Of a stretch of 64,000 bases of DNA, positions 40,957 to 49,583 are shown piece by piece (the first letter of the stretch is position 1; every line of letters begins with the position of its first letter). Both the position numbers and the translations under genes were made by a program. A model generated the notes under the pieces. It did not search any database. It saw only the letters and a program-made list of their open reading frames with translations, and had not been told where the DNA came from. This DNA comes from Lysobacter stagni. Its GTDB lineage: Bacteria > Pseudomonadota > Gammaproteobacteria > Xanthomonadales > Xanthomonadaceae. The DNA is taken from NCBI RefSeq assembly GCF_030053425.1, contig NZ_JASGBI010000001.1, positions 752,001 through 816,000 of the forward strand, written 5' to 3'.

Positions 40957-41994
40957 TCACAGTGCGGCGGCGAGCGCCCTGGTGATTTCCGCCGCGGGAA
41001 CCGGATGGCAACCGGTGGTGTTCTGCCCTGCCCACAGCGGGGAGAAGTCGCCCGACCCCTGGACTTCGGCCTTCATGCGCAGCGGTGCGATGGCGGACGC
41101 TGCGAGCGGAAATGGCGGCGGCACGTCCGACATCGCGCCCAGCTCGCGCATCGCGCGATTGACGATGCCGCGCGCGGGCCGACCGGTGAACAGACGCGTC
41201 AAGGCGGTGCGTTCGCCCGCGTCGTGCGTCAACGCGTGGCGATGCACGGCGCTGGTGGTGGCTTCCGGGCAACGCAGGAATGCCGTGCCCACCTGCACGC
41301 CGACCGCGCCCAGGGCCATCGCCGCTTTCACTCCGGCCGCGTCGGCGATGCCGCCGGCCGCGATGACCGGCACATCGACCGCGTGCACGATCTGCGGCAG
41401 CAGGGCGAGCGTCCCCATCTGCCCGCGAAGGTCGTCGGACAGGAAGTGGCCGCGATGACCGCCGGCCTCCAGCCCCTGCGCGATGACCGCATCGACGCCG
41501 CGCGACTGCAGCCACCGCGCCTCGTCCACCGTCGTGGCCGACGACATCACTTTCGCACCCGTCGCACGCACGCGCTGCAGCAGCTCCGGCTCGGGCAGGC
41601 CGAAGTGGAAGCTCACGACCTGCGGGCGCAGGTCCTGCAGCACATCGGCCATGGCGTGGCTGAAGGGCGAACGACCGGGGCCATCGGGTACCGACTGCGG
41701 ATCGATGCCGAACTGCGCGTAGTACGGCGCCAACAACGCGCGCCAAGCCGCTTCGCGCGCATCGTCGCGCTTCGGTGGTGCGTGGCAGAAGAAGTTGACA
41801 TTGACCGGCGCGGTGGTGCGCGCGCGGATCGAATCGAGCTGGCGTCGCAATCCGTCGGCATCGAGCGTGGCGGCGGGCAACGATCCGAGCGCACCGGCGT
41901 CGGCCACGGCCACCGCGAGCGCGCCGTCCTGCACGCCCGCCATGGGCGCCTGGACGATGGGCAGCGCGATACCGAACAGGTCCTGCAGCGTCAT
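40957..41994 (-). CDS. Nitronate monooxygenase (2-nitropropane dioxygenase family)
   Basis: This 345-aa FMN-dependent TIM-barrel enzyme oxidises alkyl nitronates such as propionate-3-nitronate. Family features are the start LPIVQAPMAGVQDGALAVAV, NVNFFCHAPPKRDDA, the segment VIAQGLEAGGHRGHF with the active-site His, DVPVIAAGGIADAAGVKAAM for FMN phosphate binding, and GVQVGTAFLRCPEA. These fit the class I bacterial type. It starts with ATG at 41994 and lies on the same strand as the YbhP-like gene with 75 bp between. It may protect against plant or fungal nitronate toxins; this is inference. Confidence 0.92.
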   Translation of the reverse strand: MTLQDLFGIALPIVQAPMAGVQDGALAVAVADAGALGSLPAATLDADGLRRQLDSIRARTTAPVNVNFFCHAPPKRDDAREAAWRALLAPYYAQFGIDPQSVPDGPGRSPFSHAMADVLQDLRPQVVSFHFGLPEPELLQRVRATGAKVMSSATTVDEARWLQSRGVDAVIAQGLEAGGHRGHFLSDDLRGQMGTLALLPQIVHAVDVPVIAAGGIADAAGVKAAMALGAVGVQVGTAFLRCPEATTSAVHRHALTHDAGERTALTRLFTGRPARGIVNRAMRELGAMSDVPPPFPLAASAIAPLRMKAEVQGSGDFSPLWAGQNTTGCHPVPAAEITRALAAAL

Positions 41995-42066
41995 GGGCGG
42001 CTCTCCATCGCCCCAGCGTAGACCTTGGCGCGGCCCGCGGGCGTGCCGGTCCGGTTCATCCGCATC

Positions 42067-42309
42067 TCACGGCACCAGCAATGTGCCCGGGCGATCGTCG
42101 TCGTCCTCGCGGTAGCTCTCGCCTGTCAGTGCCATCGCGGCGGCCAGCTGCTTCACCGCATCGCATTGCGACATCGATTCCTCCACGTCCCACACCGCCT
42201 CGACACCATCGGGTCCGATCAGCCGCAGCACGCAGGCGCGACCGCCGGGAAACGGGCCGCTGGCCTCGATGCGCCAGCCGGGGGGAAGGGTCTGGGTGCG
42301 AAGGTCCAT
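42067..42309 (-). CDS. Conserved hypothetical protein, 80 aa
   Basis: This 80-aa soluble protein opens MDLRTQTLPPGWRIEASGPF. A strand-rich centre (GRACVLRLIGPDGVEAVWDV) is followed by a helix (MSQCDAVKQLAAAMALTG) and an acidic tail with four consecutive Asp. There is no signal peptide, membrane segment or known motif. The frame has the third-position GC bias of its neighbours. It sits alone between the nitronate monooxygenase and the divergent permease gene. Family unknown. Confidence 0.6.
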   Translation of the reverse strand: MDLRTQTLPPGWRIEASGPFPGGRACVLRLIGPDGVEAVWDVEESMSQCDAVKQLAAAMALTGESYREDDDDRPGTLLVP

Positions 42310-42400
42310 GACGAAACGCTAGCGCCTCATGCGATAGGCGCGCGTGAGGCCGGACGCGGACGCGGTATGGTGTGCGCCCCCGAACCGGCCCTCGCCCCCG

Positions 42401-43792
42401 ATGCCCGAATCCACGGTTTCTCCGGCCGACCCGGCCACCGCGCAACTCGGCCACGCACTCAAACCGCGCCAGCTGATCATGATGGGCCTGGGCAGTGCGA
42501 TCGGTGCGGGGCTGTTCCTGGGCTCGGGCGTGGGCGTGCAGGCGGCGGGACCGGCGGTGCTGGTGTCGTACCTGGTCGCCGGCGCGCTGGTCATCATCGT
42601 CATGAACGCGTTGGGCGAGATGGCCGCCGCGAAGCCCGCGAGCGGCGCGTTCTCGGTCTATGCGGCCGATGCCATGGGCGCGACCGCGGGCGCCACCGTG
42701 GGCTGGTTGTGGTGGGCGCAGCTGGTGATCGTGATCGCGGCCGAATCCGTCGGCGCGGCCGGGCTGCTGGCGAGCGTGTGGCCGGTGCTGCCGGTGCCAT
42801 TGGTGTCGTTGGCGTTCATGGTGCTGTTCACGGTCATCAACCTGATGGGCGTGAAGAACTTCGGCGAGTTCGAGTTCTGGTTCGCGATCATGAAGGTCGC
42901 CGCCATCATCGCGTTCATCCTGATCGGTGCGGCGCTCGTGTTCGGCCTGTTGCCGGGCGTGCCATCGCCGGGGCTGTCGAATTTCACGGCGCACGGCGGT
43001 TTCGCGCCCAAGGGCTGGGCCGGCATCGGTACGGCGCTGCTGGTGGTGGTCTTCGCCTTCGGCGGTACGGAGATCGTCGCGGTCGCCGCCGCGGAAACCG
43101 CGGATCCGGCGCGCAGCCTGGCGCGCGCGATCCGCACCGTGGCGTGGCGCATCCTGGTGTTCTACATCGGTTCGCTGAGCGTGATCATCGCGGTGGTGCC
43201 GTGGACCAGCGACACGTTGCGCTCGCCGTTCGCGGCGGTGCTGGACATGGCGCGCATTCCCTATGCCTCGACCGCGATCACGCTGATCGCGGTGGTCGCA
43301 CTGCTGTCGGCGCTCAATGCCAACCTGTACGGCGCCTCGCGCATGGCGTTCTCGCTGGCCCAGCGCGAGGAGGCCCCGCGCTGGCTGGCGCGCATCAGCG
43401 CCAACCGCGTGCCGATGATGGCGGTACTGATCAGCGTCCTGTTCGGCTTCGTCGCCACGGTGTTCGAACTTTGGTATCCGAACCGCGTGCTGCCGGTGCT
43501 GCTCAACATCGTCGGTTCCACGTGCCTGCTGGTGTGGACGATCTCGCTGCTCTCGCAGTTGATCCTGCGCCGCCGCGCGGCCCGCGCCGGCACGCCGCTG
43601 CCGTTCCGCATGCGCGGCTACCCGTGGATCACGGGGTTCGCGCTGGGCATCCTGGCACTGATCTTCGGCCTGCTGCTCTCTTCCGGCGATACGCGCGGAC
43701 AGTTCCTGTCGATGGTGGCGCTGACGGCGGGCATCGCCATCGCCAGCGAGACCGCGCGCCGTTTGCGCAATAAAAAACGCGCGACGGCCTGA
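42401..43792 (+). CDS. Amino-acid permease, APC superfamily (AAT type)
   Basis: This 463-aa inner-membrane transporter has about 12 hydrophobic segments. The first carries the APC signature MMGLGSAIGAGLFLGSGVGV. Later landmarks are AKPASGAFSVYAADAMGA, FAFGGTEIVAVAAAETADPA (substrate-site helix 6), LSALNANLYGASRMAFSLAQ and APRWLARISANRVP. This matches proton-coupled permeases of the GabP/CycA/ProY group; the exact amino acid cannot be told. The ATG at 42401 gives the normal short cytoplasmic N-terminus. A hairpin overlaps its stop codon, but its T tract faces the opposite strand. Confidence 0.9.
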   Translation: MPESTVSPADPATAQLGHALKPRQLIMMGLGSAIGAGLFLGSGVGVQAAGPAVLVSYLVAGALVIIVMNALGEMAAAKPASGAFSVYAADAMGATAGATVGWLWWAQLVIVIAAESVGAAGLLASVWPVLPVPLVSLAFMVLFTVINLMGVKNFGEFEFWFAIMKVAAIIAFILIGAALVFGLLPGVPSPGLSNFTAHGGFAPKGWAGIGTALLVVVFAFGGTEIVAVAAAETADPARSLARAIRTVAWRILVFYIGSLSVIIAVVPWTSDTLRSPFAAVLDMARIPYASTAITLIAVVALLSALNANLYGASRMAFSLAQREEAPRWLARISANRVPMMAVLISVLFGFVATVFELWYPNRVLPVLLNIVGSTCLLVWTISLLSQLILRRRAARAGTPLPFRMRGYPWITGFALGILALIFGLLLSSGDTRGQFLSMVALTAGIAIASETARRLRNKKRATA

Positions 43793-43804
43793 CCGTCGCG
43801 CGTT
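43772..43804 (-). terminator. Terminator for amtB, overlapping the end of the permease gene
   Basis: A 12-bp perfect stem (AACGCGCGACGG / CCGTCGCGCGTT, loop CCTGA) is preceded on the plus strand by six A, that is a T tract for minus-strand transcription. It lies 88 bp downstream of the amtB stop and overlaps the last codons and stop of the permease. Confidence 0.8.
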
Positions 43805-43891
43805 GCCGCGGCGTGCGCGGGGAGGGGTTCGCACACGCCGCCGTGCCTGGTTGCCGGAGAACGCCCGGCGAAGGCGTTCTCCAGCTTCTGG

Positions 43892-45607
43892 TCAGCTCTC
43901 GTAGGCCGATTCGCCGTGCGACGTGATGTCCAGGCCCTCGCGTTCGGATTCCTCCGGCACGCGCAGGCCCACGGTGTACTTCACGATCAGGAACGCGATC
44001 AGCGCGACCACGCCCGACAGCACCACGGTGACCAGCACGCCCTGCAGCTGGATCCAGACCTGCGAGGCGATGCTGTAGTCGGGCAGTGCGGTTTCGGTGA
44101 CGTAATCCCAGATGCCCGCGCCGCCCAGCGATGGCGCCGCGAACACGCCGGTCAGCAGCGCGCCCAGGATGCCGCCGATGCCGTGCACGCCGAACACGTC
44201 CAGCGCGTCGTCGGCGCCGAGCAGGCGCTTCAGGCCCGTCACGCCCCACAGGCACACCGCGCCGGCCAGTGCACCGATGATCAGCGCGCCGCACAGACCG
44301 ACGAAGCCCGCGGCCGGCGTGATCGCGACGAGGCCGGCGACTGCACCGGACGCCGCACCGAGCATCGACGGCTTGCCCTTGGCGATCCATTCCACAGCGG
44401 TCCACCCCAGCACCGCCGCCGCCGTGGCCAGGAACGTGTTGACGAACGCCTGCGCCGCCACCGCGTTGGCTTCCAGCGCCGAGCCGGCGTTGAAGCCGAA
44501 CCAGCCCACCCACAGGATCGACGCGCCCACCATCGTCTGCGTCAGGTTGTGCGGCTTGATCGCCTCACGCCCATAGCCCACGCGCTTGCCGATGACGTAC
44601 GAGCCGACCAGGCCCGCGATGGCCGCGTTGATGTGCACGACGGTGCCGCCGGCGAAGTCCAGCGCGCCCTTGGCGAACAGGAAGCCCGACTGCGCGAGCA
44701 CACCGGGCACCGCCTCGTTGCTGGTGAACGCATCCGGCCCCGGGAAGAACCACACCATGTGCGCCATCGGCGCGTAGGCGAAGGTGAACCACAACACGGT
44801 GAACAGCATCACGCCGGCGAACTTCACGCGTTCGGCGAACGCGCCGATGATCAGCGCGCAGGTGATGCAGGCGAAGGCGCCCTGGAAGACGAAGAACACC
44901 AGTTCCGGGATGTATACGCCCTTGGTGAAGGTCGCGCCCATCGCGGTGGCGGTCAGCCCCTTGGCGAACAAGCGATCGAAGCCGCCGATGAATGCATTGC
45001 CGGAAGTGAATGCCAGTGAATAGCCATACAGCGCCCACAACACCGCGACCAGCGAGAACACCAGCAGGCACTGGATCAGCACCGACAGCACGTTCTTGCT
45101 GCGTACCAGGCCGCCGTAGAACAGGGCCAGCCCGGGCAGCGTCATGAAGATCACCAGCGCCGAACACACCAGCAGCCAGGCGACATCGCCCTTGTTGGCG
45201 ACCGGCGCGGCCGCGGCGGCGGTGTCCTGCGCGAAGGCGAGCGCGGGCGCGAGCAATGCGAACAGTGCGGCGAGCACGGACAAGCGCGGTTTGCGGAACG
45301 AAGCGACGAGGCGCTCTCGTGCAGACGACGAGATCACCGCCGGCATCGTGTCCCGCGCCGCCATTTCGTCATCCCCGCGAAGGCGGGGGCGAGGCACCGC
45401 TGCTTGCGAACCACTGGTTCGCGCGGCGTCGAGCGCCACCGGGCTGCGCCCGGTGGCCGGGGATACTCTCGAGTGCATCACGGTGCGGGTTCCTTCTTTC
45501 GTCGAAGTTGATGTGAGCTGCGGGTTGGATTCCCGCCTTCGCGGGAATGACGGCTCTGATGGAGCGGAAGCCGCGAATGCGGGCAGGGTCTTGTCGATGG
45601 TGTTCAT
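43892..45607 (-). CDS. amtB: Ammonium channel AmtB with inserted N-terminal segment
   Basis: This inner-membrane trimeric ammonium/ammonia channel is controlled by GlnK. The channel part (from about residue 130) has WLLVCSALVIFMTLPGLALF, YGGLVRSKNVLSVLIQCLL, FAGGTVVHINAAIAGLVGSY with a pore His, GASILWVGWFGFNAGSALEA, and FGVHGIGGILGALLTGVFA with the second pore His. A signal peptide lies at about 105-126 (LSVLAALFALLAPALAFAQ), as in other bacterial Amt proteins. Residues 10-87 have no family sequence and come from two dRS3-like repeats in opposite orientation (SEPSFPRRRESNPQ, VPRPRLRGDDE). The ATG at 45607, after GAGGGGG, is the likely original start. ATG codons at 45364 or 45346 would skip the insertion. 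It follows glnK by 9 bp. Confidence 0.93.
   Translation of the reverse strand: MNTIDKTLPAFAASAPSEPSFPRRRESNPQLTSTSTKEGTRTVMHSRVSPATGRSPVALDAARTSGSQAAVPRPRLRGDDEMAARDTMPAVISSSARERLVASFRKPRLSVLAALFALLAPALAFAQDTAAAAAPVANKGDVAWLLVCSALVIFMTLPGLALFYGGLVRSKNVLSVLIQCLLVFSLVAVLWALYGYSLAFTSGNAFIGGFDRLFAKGLTATAMGATFTKGVYIPELVFFVFQGAFACITCALIIGAFAERVKFAGVMLFTVLWFTFAYAPMAHMVWFFPGPDAFTSNEAVPGVLAQSGFLFAKGALDFAGGTVVHINAAIAGLVGSYVIGKRVGYGREAIKPHNLTQTMVGASILWVGWFGFNAGSALEANAVAAQAFVNTFLATAAAVLGWTAVEWIAKGKPSMLGAASGAVAGLVAITPAAGFVGLCGALIIGALAGAVCLWGVTGLKRLLGADDALDVFGVHGIGGILGALLTGVFAAPSLGGAGIWDYVTETALPDYSIASQVWIQLQGVLVTVVLSGVVALIAFLIVKYTVGLRVPEESEREGLDITSHGESAYES
45367..45389 (+). repeat. dRS3/REP-like unit inside amtB, downstream copy
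   Basis: CGTCATCCCCGCGAAGGCGG then GGG, one mismatch from the unit at 14478. It lies in frame inside the amtB coding region and encodes PRPRLRGDD on the gene strand. Confidence 0.85.
45527..45552 (-). repeat. dRS3/REP-like unit inside amtB, upstream copy (inverted)
   Basis: GGATTCCCGCCTTCGCGGGA then ATGACG, identical to 14581-14606. It encodes SFPRRRESN in the amtB frame and is in inverted orientation relative to the copy 137 bp away. Confidence 0.88.
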
Positions 45608-45616
45608 GCCACCCCC

Positions 45617-45955
45617 TCACAACGCGTCGTCGTCGAGTTCACCGGTGCGGATGCGCACCGTGCGCTCGAGCGATTGCACGAAGATCTTTCCGTCGCCGAC
45701 CTTGCCGGTGCGCGCGGCATTGGCGAGGGCTTCCAGGGCGGCGTCCAGGGCCGCCTCCGACACCGCGCATTCCACCTTCAGCTTGGGCAGGAAATCGACG
45801 ACGTATTCGGCGCCGCGGTAGAGCTCGGTATGGCCCTTTTGCCGGCCGAAGCCTTTGACTTCGGTGACGGTGATGCCGGACACGCCCACTTCGGTGAGCG
45901 CTTCGCGCACCTCGTCGAGCTTGAACGGCCGGATGATCGCGGTGATCAGTTTCAT
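45617..45955 (-). CDS. glnK: Nitrogen regulatory PII protein GlnK
   Basis: This 112-aa trimeric signal protein binds ATP, ADP and 2-oxoglutarate and plugs AmtB when nitrogen is plentiful. It has the PII opening MKLITAIIRPFKLDEVREAL, the T-loop GRQKGHTELYRGAEYVVDFL with the uridylylated Tyr51, and the C-terminal GKVGDGKIFVQSLERTVRIR. Length and start agree with the family. It lies between the TorF-type porin gene (24 bp upstream) and amtB (9 bp downstream), so glnK-amtB pairing is conserved and the porin may be in the same transcript. Confidence 0.97.
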   Translation of the reverse strand: MKLITAIIRPFKLDEVREALTEVGVSGITVTEVKGFGRQKGHTELYRGAEYVVDFLPKLKVECAVSEAALDAALEALANAARTGKVGDGKIFVQSLERTVRIRTGELDDDAL

Positions 45956-45979
45956 CTCGCAGCTCCGTGGTGAAGTGGG

Positions 45980-46738
45980 TCAGAACGTCTTGGTGAGCGT
46001 GAGGACCACCGTGTTGTCGCCCAGGTAGTTGCCATGGACGTTGGTGTAGAGCGCTTCTTCCGCGTCGGTATCGCTGTAGGCCAGCGCGACGGCGAAGCCG
46101 CCTTCGAACGTCTTGGTGACGCCGAGCTTCCAGTCGATGTATTCGAAGTCCGAGTTGCTCTCGATCCACTGCTTGCCGGCGTGCGCGTTGAGCGTCCAGG
46201 TCGGCACGAACTCCCAGTTCACGGCCGCGTCGAGATAGCCGCTGCCGTCGGAGTCGGCATAGCCGAACAGGTCGGTGAGGGCGTAGGAGTACTTGGCGCT
46301 GAAGACGCCAGCGGTGATGCCGAAGTAGAGCTCGCCCGTGTCAGCGCTGTTGAAGCCGGAGGGGTAGTCGCCGGGATACCAGTAGTAGAGCGCGCCGACG
46401 TCGAAGCCGACGGTGTCGTTGAACTTGCCTCGATAGCCGCCGTAGAAATCAAGTTCGAGGCTGTTGGAGATGTCGTTGTCGGGCACGGGCGTGTCCGACA
46501 GCCAGCTGACGTTGCTGCCCCAGGTGCCGACATAGAAACCGCTGTCGGCGGCGTATTCCAGGCCGGCCTGCAGCGCGGGTTCCTGGTTGTTCTGCGAGAT
46601 GCCGCGGAAAAGATAGTCGCTGGTCAGTGCGACCGAGCCGGAAACACCGGCGTGTGCGTCGGCCATCCCCAGGCCGATCAGCGCGACGGAGACGAGTGAT
46701 GCAGCGATGGACTTGCTGGCAGTGGTGCGAGACGACAT
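45980..46738 (-). CDS. TorF-family putative porin
   Basis: This 252-aa exported protein has a signal peptide ending MADAHAG. The mature part starts VSGSVALTSDYLFRGISQNN, the signature of the TorF/TIGR02001 family. Alternating aromatic strands follow (YYWYPGDYPSGFNSADTGEL, YSYALTDLFGYADSDG, WTLNAHAGKQWIESNSDFEY), and the end is TLTKTF. It is predicted to be an outer-membrane barrel. Its position upstream of glnK-amtB, also seen in other proteobacteria, suggests a role in uptake of nitrogen compounds. The solute is unknown. The ATG at 46738 has GAGG nearby. Confidence 0.88.
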   Translation of the reverse strand: MSSRTTASKSIAASLVSVALIGLGMADAHAGVSGSVALTSDYLFRGISQNNQEPALQAGLEYAADSGFYVGTWGSNVSWLSDTPVPDNDISNSLELDFYGGYRGKFNDTVGFDVGALYYWYPGDYPSGFNSADTGELYFGITAGVFSAKYSYALTDLFGYADSDGSGYLDAAVNWEFVPTWTLNAHAGKQWIESNSDFEYIDWKLGVTKTFEGGFAVALAYSDTDAEEALYTNVHGNYLGDNTVVLTLTKTF

Positions 46739-46910
46739 GACGCAGGCTCCTCATAAGCGGTGGCCCCTCCCCGGTCATTGCTTCGTGCTCTTGCCACGTG
46801 GACGTGTTGCCGTTGATGCCCACGCGTTCTTCGGGACGCAGTCGCCCTGCGGCGGGCGGAACCCGTCGATTCGGTTACCTCGTTGGTTGAATGGGTATTC
46901 AGCCCCTCCC

Positions 46911-47022
46911 CCTGCATGCAGGGGGAGGCTGGGAGGGGGTGTGAGGCGCGTCAGCGCCGAACTCGCCGCGATGCGGCTCGAACCCCTCCCCAACCCTCCC
47001 CTGCAGGCAGGGGAGGGAGCAG
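46911..47022. repeat. Palindromic CCCCTCCCC-type interspersed repeat pair
   Basis: CCCCTCCCCCTGCATGCAGG then GGGAGG makes one palindrome at 46912-46927 onward, followed by GGCTGGGAGGGGG. An inverted relative, CCCCTCCCCAACCCTCCCCT then GCAGGCAGGGGAGGG, lies at 46983-47017, ten bases from the glnA stop. The pair fills most of the 293-bp gap between glnA and the porin gene. Confidence 0.7.
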
Positions 47023-47031
47023 ATCAGGTGC

Positions 47032-48441
47032 TTAGATCGTGTAGTACATCTGGTATTCGAGCGGGTGCGTGGCGGCGCGGAAGCGCGTGACTTCCTGCAT
47101 CTTCAGCGCGATGTAGCCGTCGATGAAGTCGTCGGTGAACACGCCGCCGGCCTTGAGGAAGTCGCGATCCTTGTCGAGCGCTTCCAGCGCCTGGTCCAGG
47201 CTGTGGCACACGGTCGGGATGTTCTTCTCTTCTTCCGGCGGCAGGTCGTACAGGTCCTTGTCGCTCGGTGCACCCGGGTCGATCTGGTTCTTGATGCCGT
47301 CCAGGCCGGCCATCATCAGCGCGGCGAAGACCAGGTAGCCGGAGTTCATCGGATCCGGGAAGCGGATCTCGATGCGGCGCGCCTTCGGGTTGGCCACGTA
47401 CGGAATGCGGCACGAGGCCGAACGGTTGCGGGCCGAGTAGGCCAGCATCACCGGCGCTTCGTAGCCCGGCACCAGGCGCTTGTAGCTGTTGGTGGTCGAG
47501 TTGGCGAAGGCGTTGATCGCGCGCGCGTGCTTGAAGATGCCGCCGATGTACCACAGCGCCATCTGCGACAGGCCGCCGTAGCCGTCGCCGGAGAACAGGT
47601 TGACGCCGCCCTTGGCCAGCGACTGGTGCACGTGCATGCCGCTGCCGTTGTCGCCGACGATCGGCTTGGGCATGAAGGTCGCGGTCTTGCCGTTGCGGTG
47701 GGCGACGTTCTTGATGACGTACTTCATCGTCAGCAGTTCGTCGGCCTTCTTCACCAACGAGTTGAACTTGGTGCCGATCTCGCACTGGCCGGCGTTGGCG
47801 ACTTCGTGGTGGTGCACTTCCACTTCCATGCCGACCTGTTCCAGCGTCTTGCACATCTCGGCGCGGATGTCGTGCAGCGTGTCCAGCGGCGCGACGGGGA
47901 AGTAGCCGCCCTTCACCATCGGACGGTAGCCGGTGTTGCCGCCTTCGTACTCACGGCCGGAGTTCCAGTGCGCTTCTTCCGAGTCGATGTGGAAGAAGGT
48001 GTGGCCCATGTCATTGGCGAAACGGACCGAGTCGAAGATGAAGAATTCCGGCTCCGGACCGAAGAAGGCCTGGTCGGCGATGCCGCTGGCCTTCAGATAC
48101 GCCTCGGCGCGCTTGGCGACGCCGCGCGGGTCGCGCGAGTAGGCCTGCATGGTGGCCGGGTCGAGGATGTCGCAGGTCAGCACCAGCGTCGGGTCAGCGG
48201 TGAACGGGTCCAGGAACGCGGTGCTGGCATCGGGCAGCAGCACCATGTCGGATTCGTTGATGCCCTTCCAGCCGCTGATGGAGGAGCCGTCGAACATCTT
48301 GCCGTCCTCGAACAGGCTCGGCTCCACGATCGACTTCGGGAAGGTGACGTGGTGCTGCACGCCGCGCATGTCCACGAAGCGCAGGTCGACGAATTCGACC
48401 TTGTGGTCCTTGATGAGCTTTTCTACGTGTTCGATCGACAT
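47032..48441 (-). CDS. glnA: Glutamine synthetase, type I
   Basis: This 469-aa dodecameric enzyme makes glutamine from glutamate, ammonia and ATP. Landmarks include [19 protein letters not shown], the metal-binding [34 protein letters not shown], the ATP-site [37 protein letters not shown], and the adenylylation site [11 protein letters not shown] with its Tyr. This is the beta type controlled by adenylylation. The ATG at 48441 is preceded by a leader of about 60 nt from a sigma-54 promoter. It is monocistronic by appearance: ntrBC lies 30 kb away. Confidence 0.98.
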   Translation of the reverse strand: MSIEHVEKLIKDHKVEFVDLRFVDMRGVQHHVTFPKSIVEPSLFEDGKMFDGSSISGWKGINESDMVLLPDASTAFLDPFTADPTLVLTCDILDPATMQAYSRDPRGVAKRAEAYLKASGIADQAFFGPEPEFFIFDSVRFANDMGHTFFHIDSEEAHWNSGREYEGGNTGYRPMVKGGYFPVAPLDTLHDIRAEMCKTLEQVGMEVEVHHHEVANAGQCEIGTKFNSLVKKADELLTMKYVIKNVAHRNGKTATFMPKPIVGDNGSGMHVHQSLAKGGVNLFSGDGYGGLSQMALWYIGGIFKHARAINAFANSTTNSYKRLVPGYEAPVMLAYSARNRSASCRIPYVANPKARRIEIRFPDPMNSGYLVFAALMMAGLDGIKNQIDPGAPSDKDLYDLPPEEEKNIPTVCHSLDQALEALDKDRDFLKAGGVFTDDFIDGYIALKMQEVTRFRAATHPLEYQMYYTI

Positions 48442-48512
48442 TGCTGACTCCGGTTCGGAATGGGAGATGGGGGATGACGGACCGGCTTGTGGGCCGGTGA
48501 CAGAGTTACTTA

Positions 48513-48528
48513 CGCAATGGTCGTGCCA
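48513..48528 (-). promoter_or_regulatory. Sigma-54 promoter of glnA
   Basis: On the minus strand the sequence is TGGCACGACCATTGCG. It matches the -24/-12 consensus TGGCAC(N5)TTGC exactly. The expected start site is near 48501, about 60 nt from the glnA ATG. Confidence 0.92.
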
Positions 48529-48590
48529 ACTTTCACGGCGCCGTAACGCATTGATTTCAATGAGTCATAGGACGGGGTTGCGAACTTTAC

Positions 48591-48605
48591 GCACCATGAT
48601 GGTGC
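48591..48605. promoter_or_regulatory. Perfect NtrC box upstream of glnA
   Basis: GCACCATGATGGTGC is a perfect dyad matching GCACCA(N3)TGGTGC. Its centre is about 97 bp upstream of the expected glnA start site, the normal enhancer distance for NtrC. Confidence 0.88.
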
Positions 48606-48621
48606 GCAAGGCAGGGCCCTT

Positions 48622-48636
48622 GCATCAACCCGGTGC
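48622..48636. promoter_or_regulatory. Second, weaker NtrC box upstream of glnA
   Basis: GCATCAACCCGGTGC has two mismatches in 12 to the NtrC box. Its centre is 31 bp from the first box, close to three helical turns, like the paired strong sites at E. coli glnA. Confidence 0.65.
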
Positions 48637-48728
48637 ATGCGGACCCATCCGGTATGCTGCGCCACTTCGTGCCGCTCACGCGAGCACGCCGCGATTGTCC
48701 TCCCACGCCCAGGAAGCCGTCCCGCCCC

Positions 48729-49583
48729 ATGACCGACCTGTTCGCCGCCCTGCTCCTGGGCATCATCGAAGGCATCACCGAATTCCTGCCCATCTCCAGC
48801 ACCGGGCACCTGCTCATCGCCGAACGCTGGCTCGGGCATCGCAGCGATCTGTTCAACATCTCCATCCAGGCCGGCGCGATCCTCGCGGTGGTGCTGATCT
48901 ACCGCCAGCGACTGTGGGATCTGGCGATGGGTTTCCTCGGGCGCCGCGCGCTCGCCGAGCACAGCCCTGCCGGCATGCCGATGGATGCGCGCGAAGCGCG
49001 CGACTACGCCTTCAAGCTCGCGGTGGCCTTCGGCATTACCGCGGTGCTGGGCGTGATCGTGAAGAAGCTGGGCTTCGAGCTGCCCGATGAAGTCACGCCC
49101 ATCGCATGGGCGCTGGTGCTGGGCGGCGTGTGGATGATCGCGGCCGAACACTTCGCGGCCAAGCGCGCGGCCGTGCTGGGCGAGCGCGCCACCATCACCT
49201 GGACGGTGGCGATCCTGGTTGGCATCGCGCAGGTGGTGGCGGGCGTGTTTCCGGGCACTTCGCGTTCGGGCGCGACCATCTTCGTCGCGCTGCTGGCGGG
49301 TACCACCTCGCGTGCGGCGGCAACGGAGTTCGCCTTCCTGGTCGGCATTCCGACGATGTTCGCCGCGACCGGCTATGAGCTGTTGTCCGTGCTGCACGAC
49401 GGCGAAGCGGCGAACGAGGACTGGAGCGCGCTGGCGGTGGCGTTCGTGGCCTCGGCGATTACCGCTTTCATCTCGGTGAAGTGGCTGCTGCGCTACATCC
49501 AGAGCCACCGTTTCACCGCGTTCGCGATCTACCGTTTCGTGCTGGGTGCGGCGCTGCTCTGGCTGGTGCCGTCGGGGAGCTGA
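48729..49583 (+). CDS. uppP: Undecaprenyl-diphosphate phosphatase
   Basis: This 284-aa inner-membrane enzyme recycles the lipid carrier for cell-wall and O-antigen synthesis; overproduction gives bacitracin resistance. The two catalytic signatures are EGITEFLPISSTGHLLIAE near the N-terminus and GVFPGTSRSGATIFVALL. About eight hydrophobic helices are visible. The ATG at 48729 (MTDLFAALLLGIIEG) is the usual start; upstream codons in this frame lie in the glnA control region. It is divergent from glnA. Confidence 0.96.
   Translation: MTDLFAALLLGIIEGITEFLPISSTGHLLIAERWLGHRSDLFNISIQAGAILAVVLIYRQRLWDLAMGFLGRRALAEHSPAGMPMDAREARDYAFKLAVAFGITAVLGVIVKKLGFELPDEVTPIAWALVLGGVWMIAAEHFAAKRAAVLGERATITWTVAILVGIAQVVAGVFPGTSRSGATIFVALLAGTTSRAAATEFAFLVGIPTMFAATGYELLSVLHDGEAANEDWSALAVAFVASAITAFISVKWLLRYIQSHRFTAFAIYRFVLGAALLWLVPSGS

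Noticed and set aside
46779..46796. Sigma-54-like sequence TGGCAAGAGCACGAAGCA (minus strand) upstream of the TorF porin gene
   Set aside because: The GG and GC elements are separated by 12 bases instead of 10, and the -12 part lacks TTGC. No NtrC box was found near it.
47065..48447. 460-codon open frame opposite glnA
   Set aside because: It is antisense to a highly conserved gene and its composition follows from the glnA codons.
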